From Bacteroidota bacterium (GTDB lineage: Bacteria; Bacteroidota; Bacteroidia; Bacteroidales; B18-G4), in NCBI GenBank assembly GCA_030635045.1, contig DAOVZP010000039.1, forward strand, positions 1 to 9,363: a stretch of DNA of 9,363 nt, written 5' to 3'. The position numbers and the translations under genes are program-made. The notes under the pieces are model-generated. The model saw only the letters and a program-made list of their open reading frames with translations. It was not told where the DNA came from and did no database searches. Positions 6,764 through 9,363 of the stretch are shown piece by piece. Every line of letters begins with the position of its first letter. Position 1 is the first letter of the stretch.

Positions 6764-6778
6764 GATCAGTGCCTGATC
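6764..6778. terminator. Small hairpin in the convergent gap, overlapping the peptidase stop
   Basis: GATCAG TGC CTGATC is a perfect 6-bp stem with a three-base loop that overlaps the last codons and stop of the minus-strand peptidase gene. On the plus strand it is followed by ATTTTCTGTTG, a modest U-rich tract, so it could end transcripts from the plus-strand operon. The stem is short and the evidence is thin. Confidence 0.3.
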
Positions 6779-8448
6779 ATTTTCTGTTGTACAAGCTTAC
6801 CATCCAACATTATCTTAATAATGTATGTTCCTGCATTTAGCTTGCTCACATCAACAAATGCCGTATTTGTTCCACCGGCATTCGACTTGTGACACAATTC
6901 CCCATTCATTGAGTATATGGTGATATCCCCGATCGATTGGTTTGCTTTTAGCTTTAAATAATTTCCGGATACCGGGTTAGGATAAATACTGAATGTTTCA
7001 GCAAGAGGTTCGTCGATATCAAACATTATCTTGACGAGTTCCACGTCCTGCACGGTTGCCTCCCTTCCGTGAACGATAACATTATCGAAGGTCTGTGTAT
7101 AGTAACCCGTCTTTGAATAACGGATACTGTAAAAGCTTTCAAAGAGGAGCCTGTGATAGTTACCACCCGGCAGTGATGAATATACCCAGGAGCTGTCACT
7201 TTCATGATTGAGCACAAAAACCTCTGCAGTTATGGCATCGCCTGTTGCTGAATCGGTTATCTTTCCCCTTACTCCAAATAAGCACTGTTCCATGTAATTC
7301 AGAAAGGATTTGTAATTGTAATTCCAGTGGGCAGGTAACTGACTGGCAGGTATTAGCTTCACGTCGGAAATTTCGAGTGTGAACTCCCTGCACTGATGAA
7401 AATAATTCATATAATCCTGTCGTCCGCCGGCAATTGAATACCACTGATAACCATTCGTTATGCCATTGTTGTATCCTGTCATATAACCTCCCGGCGCATT
7501 TGCATGTACGGTATCGGCATATTCACGGCATACATATACCCACCAGTTATTATCAGCTGCAAGGGTTGACCATGTATCCCAGGGGTAGTTACACACCTCT
7601 GTACCTCCATGTATGTTAGAGGACATAACGAAATTATGTTCTTCAGCAAAATTCATAAAGTGCACAGTTTCTGTTTGCCATGCATTCCCGTCAGGGTGCG
7701 GGCCATCTTCCGGATCAGGATAATTCCTGTTAAGGTCGACTCCCATGGCATTGAAGCGTATTGCCCCATAAATACTGGAATTCCCGCCGTGGTATGCTCC
7801 ATCAGGGTTTGCGAGGGGGTTTATGTAGATGTCAATCTCATCGACAAGGTTCGTAAGCCTGGCATTTGTTCCATATCCATTGAGCAGGTAATCAATATAT
7901 CGGAGCATAAGCACATAACCAGTGGTTTCATCACCATGCATGGTGGAAGTATATAAAAACTCCGGTTCACCTTCTGACTGGCTCACATTGTCAGTGATCC
8001 TTGCTACCAGGAGTTCCCTACCCTCATTAGTTGTGCCAATACTGAATACATCGCAGAGTTCCGGAAAATCTGCTTCAAACTGGTACATCATATCGACATA
8101 GGCGTCATAGGTCGGGTAGAAATCCCAGGAATCTATGTTCTTAACGCCTTCTTCATCCAGCATCCTGGGATGATGCAATGTTCCGGGGTGCTGCAGTATC
8201 GTGTATGTAATTCCCCGATTCATAAATTCACTGAACCCTTTCTTGTTTGCATATGCAAAAACCTGCATTTCCGGAGTAACATTATCGATGGATATCGCAC
8301 GCGATACGGATTGCAGGTCAGTATCGGTATTCACATCAAATGTGAAGTATACCTCACTCCTGTCTTTAAAAATGTTATCTATGTCCTGAGCAATAGCAAA
8401 TGCTGTAAAGCTGAGTAATATTGAGATCAAAATAGTTTTCCGGAGCAT
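6766..8448 (-). CDS. Secreted M14 zinc carboxypeptidase (N/E-like) with T9SS sorting domain
   Basis: This 560-residue exported peptidase should remove C-terminal residues from peptides. Layout: signal peptide 1-20 (cleavage after AIA); an N-terminal domain about 30-90 (SEVYFTFDV, FAYANKKGFSEF) resembling a propeptide-type fold; the M14 catalytic domain about 112-390; a transthyretin-like domain about 391-472 (FGVRGKITDSATGDAI); and a T9SS sorting tail about 485-560 (FSIYPNP, GDITIYSMNGE, LNAGTYIIKI). Zinc ligands are H171 and E174 (HGDE) and H280 (NIHGG); substrate-carboxylate residues are N240-R241 in DLNRNYPD; the catalytic Glu is E359 in FTLEIS. D291 and Q344, spaced as in carboxypeptidase D/E/N, suggest preference for C-terminal Lys or Arg. 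All catalytic residues are present. The sorting tail predicts export across the outer membrane to the surface or medium. It has a candidate promoter of its own and is convergent with the membrane protein gene. Confidence 0.95.
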   Translation of the reverse strand: MLRKTILISILLSFTAFAIAQDIDNIFKDRSEVYFTFDVNTDTDLQSVSRAISIDNVTPEMQVFAYANKKGFSEFMNRGITYTILQHPGTLHHPRMLDEEGVKNIDSWDFYPTYDAYVDMMYQFEADFPELCDVFSIGTTNEGRELLVARITDNVSQSEGEPEFLYTSTMHGDETTGYVLMLRYIDYLLNGYGTNARLTNLVDEIDIYINPLANPDGAYHGGNSSIYGAIRFNAMGVDLNRNYPDPEDGPHPDGNAWQTETVHFMNFAEEHNFVMSSNIHGGTEVCNYPWDTWSTLAADNNWWVYVCREYADTVHANAPGGYMTGYNNGITNGYQWYSIAGGRQDYMNYFHQCREFTLEISDVKLIPASQLPAHWNYNYKSFLNYMEQCLFGVRGKITDSATGDAITAEVFVLNHESDSSWVYSSLPGGNYHRLLFESFYSIRYSKTGYYTQTFDNVIVHGREATVQDVELVKIMFDIDEPLAETFSIYPNPVSGNYLKLKANQSIGDITIYSMNGELCHKSNAGGTNTAFVDVSKLNAGTYIIKIMLDGKLVQQKMIRH

Positions 8449-8468
8449 AATTGAATCAGTTTAGAGTG

Positions 8469-8476
8469 CAAAATTA
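8469..8476 (-). promoter_or_regulatory. Candidate promoter -7 box for the M14 peptidase gene
   Basis: The minus strand reads TAATTTTG, a perfect TAnnTTTG match, abutting the dapA stop codon and ending 20 bases before the peptidase ATG. No good TTTG is seen at the -33 position, which would lie inside the end of dapA. It would let the peptidase be expressed apart from dapA, but readthrough across the 28-base gap is equally possible. Confidence 0.42.
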
Positions 8477-9363
8477 CTATAATTTTATCTTATTAACCAG
8501 AGTGGCTATTTTATTATAGGTTGCCTTATTCGCTTTAACCAGTGGAAGCCTTAGATTGTTGCCAGCGATCCCCATGGCATCGAGGGCAGCCTTTATCCCT
8601 GCCGGGTTACCATCCTCAAACAGCGCCTCTATCAACTCCAGGAGTTCATAGTGCATTGGCCTTGCTTCTTCATAGTTCCCTGTACGTGCAAGGTTTACCA
8701 TTTGGGAGAATTGCCGGGGAAATGCATTTGCAACCACAGAGATCACCCCGTCAGCTCCCAGTGTGAGCATTGGATAGGTCAGGGCATCATCGCCGGACAG
8801 GACTGAGAATCCTTCTGGCCTGTTCTTTATGATCTGCATGACCTGGCCCAGATCACTGGAGGCTTCTTTGATACCGGCAATATTGCCAAATTCATTGGCC
8901 AGCCTAAGGGTTGTTTCTGCACTTATATTTGAGCTTGTTCGGCCCGGTACGTTATAAAGTATCACGGGAACCGGACTGGCGGCAGCAATGGACTTGAAGT
9001 GGAAGTAAAGTCCTTTCTGGTTCGGTTTGTTGTAATAAGGTGCCACAGAGAGGATGCCGCTGATACCCTCAAAATCAATCGATTTCAGGGAGTCAACAAT
9101 GCCCTGGGTATTATTGCCGCCAACCCCGATAATTACCGGAACTTTTCCATCATTTACTTCGAGGATATGATTAAGGACAGCATTTTTTTCGTCGGCTGAC
9201 AATACGGGAGCTTCACTGGTAGTTCCCAGTGCCACCAAAAAATCAACTCCTCCATTTATTACATGCTTTGTCAGCTTGCCCAGGGAGGTAAAGTCGATGG
9301 TACCGTAATTATGAAAAGGTGTAATCAGCGCTACACCGGTACCCTTGATCGTTTCAGCTTTCA
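8477..9363 (-). CDS. dapA: DapA, 4-hydroxy-tetrahydrodipicolinate synthase (first base of start lies outside)
   Basis: DapA condenses pyruvate with aspartate semialdehyde, the first step committed to lysine and diaminopimelate (peptidoglycan) synthesis. My translation continues past the TTG at 9238 to the right edge as KAETIKGTGVALITPFHNYG, the normal DapA N-terminus. The two bases before that Lys are TG, so the start is probably ATG with its A at 9364, one base beyond the window; this gives about 295 residues, the usual size. On that numbering: GTTSE at 47-51 (usually GTTGE), the catalytic tyrosines Y111 in PYYNKP and Y137 in LYNVPGRT, R142, and the Schiff-base lysine K166 in IAGIKEASSD. The fold is a TIM barrel and the enzyme is cytosolic. 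The Gly-to-Ser change in GTTSE does not touch the catalytic threonines. Its promoter and the gene before it are outside the window. Confidence 0.96.
   Translation of the reverse strand, partial: KAETIKGTGVALITPFHNYGTIDFTSLGKLTKHVINGGVDFLVALGTTSEAPVLSADEKNAVLNHILEVNDGKVPVIIGVGGNNTQGIVDSLKSIDFEGISGILSVAPYYNKPNQKGLYFHFKSIAAASPVPVILYNVPGRTSSNISAETTLRLANEFGNIAGIKEASSDLGQVMQIIKNRPEGFSVLSGDDALTYPMLTLGADGVISVVANAFPRQFSQMVNLARTGNYEEARPMHYELLELIEALFEDGNPAGIKAALDAMGIAGNNLRLPLVKANKATYNKIATLVNKIKL

Noticed and set aside
1..9363. Search for CRISPR arrays, tandem repeats, insertion sequence ends, tRNA or rRNA genes
   Set aside because: Reading both strands by eye I saw no regularly spaced repeats, transposase-like product, or RNA gene; nearly all sequence is coding and the longest gap is 135 bases.

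Overview
The window looks like chromosomal DNA from a member of the Bacteroidota, probably near Bacteroidales or a related marine or anaerobic lineage. Three signs support this: promoter-like TAnnTTTG elements upstream of several genes, a type IX secretion (T9SS) C-terminal sorting domain on a secreted peptidase, and the gene order bamD, rpoZ-like omega, coaBC, DUF4835/PorD, recN, which I recall as conserved in this phylum. All genes have similar base composition. I see no transposase, integrase, tRNA, rRNA or CRISPR array.

Region 1 (1-4033, minus strand) is a housekeeping block read from right to left: bamD (outer-membrane protein assembly lipoprotein), an omega-like RNA polymerase subunit, coaBC (coenzyme A synthesis), a DUF4835/PorD secreted protein, then recN (DNA repair, cut by the left edge). 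The first four genes are 12-20 bases apart and are probably one operon. recN follows an 86-base gap that contains its own candidate promoter.

Region 2 (4034-6699) is a 135-base divergent promoter region followed by two plus-strand genes 11 bases apart. The first encodes a PLP-dependent alpha-oxoamine synthase resembling serine palmitoyltransferase and cysteate acyltransferase. The second encodes an unrecognised protein with about seven membrane segments and a long, very basic, probably coiled-coil N-terminal half. Together they suggest a sphingoid- or sulfonolipid-related membrane function, but only the enzyme family is firm.

Region 3 (6700-9363, minus strand) holds a secreted M14 zinc carboxypeptidase with a transthyretin-like domain and a T9SS sorting tail, then dapA (lysine/diaminopimelate synthesis). 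The dapA reading frame reaches the right edge with two bases of a probable ATG visible, so it is essentially complete.

The most interesting points are the oxoamine synthase/membrane protein pair, the divergent promoter with the same TACTTTTGCA box facing both ways (which may make bamD mRNA leaderless), and a T9SS-exported carboxypeptidase whose specificity residues match the basic-residue-removing N/E subfamily. I found no clear undescribed defence or mobile system; most of the window is ordinary core genome.
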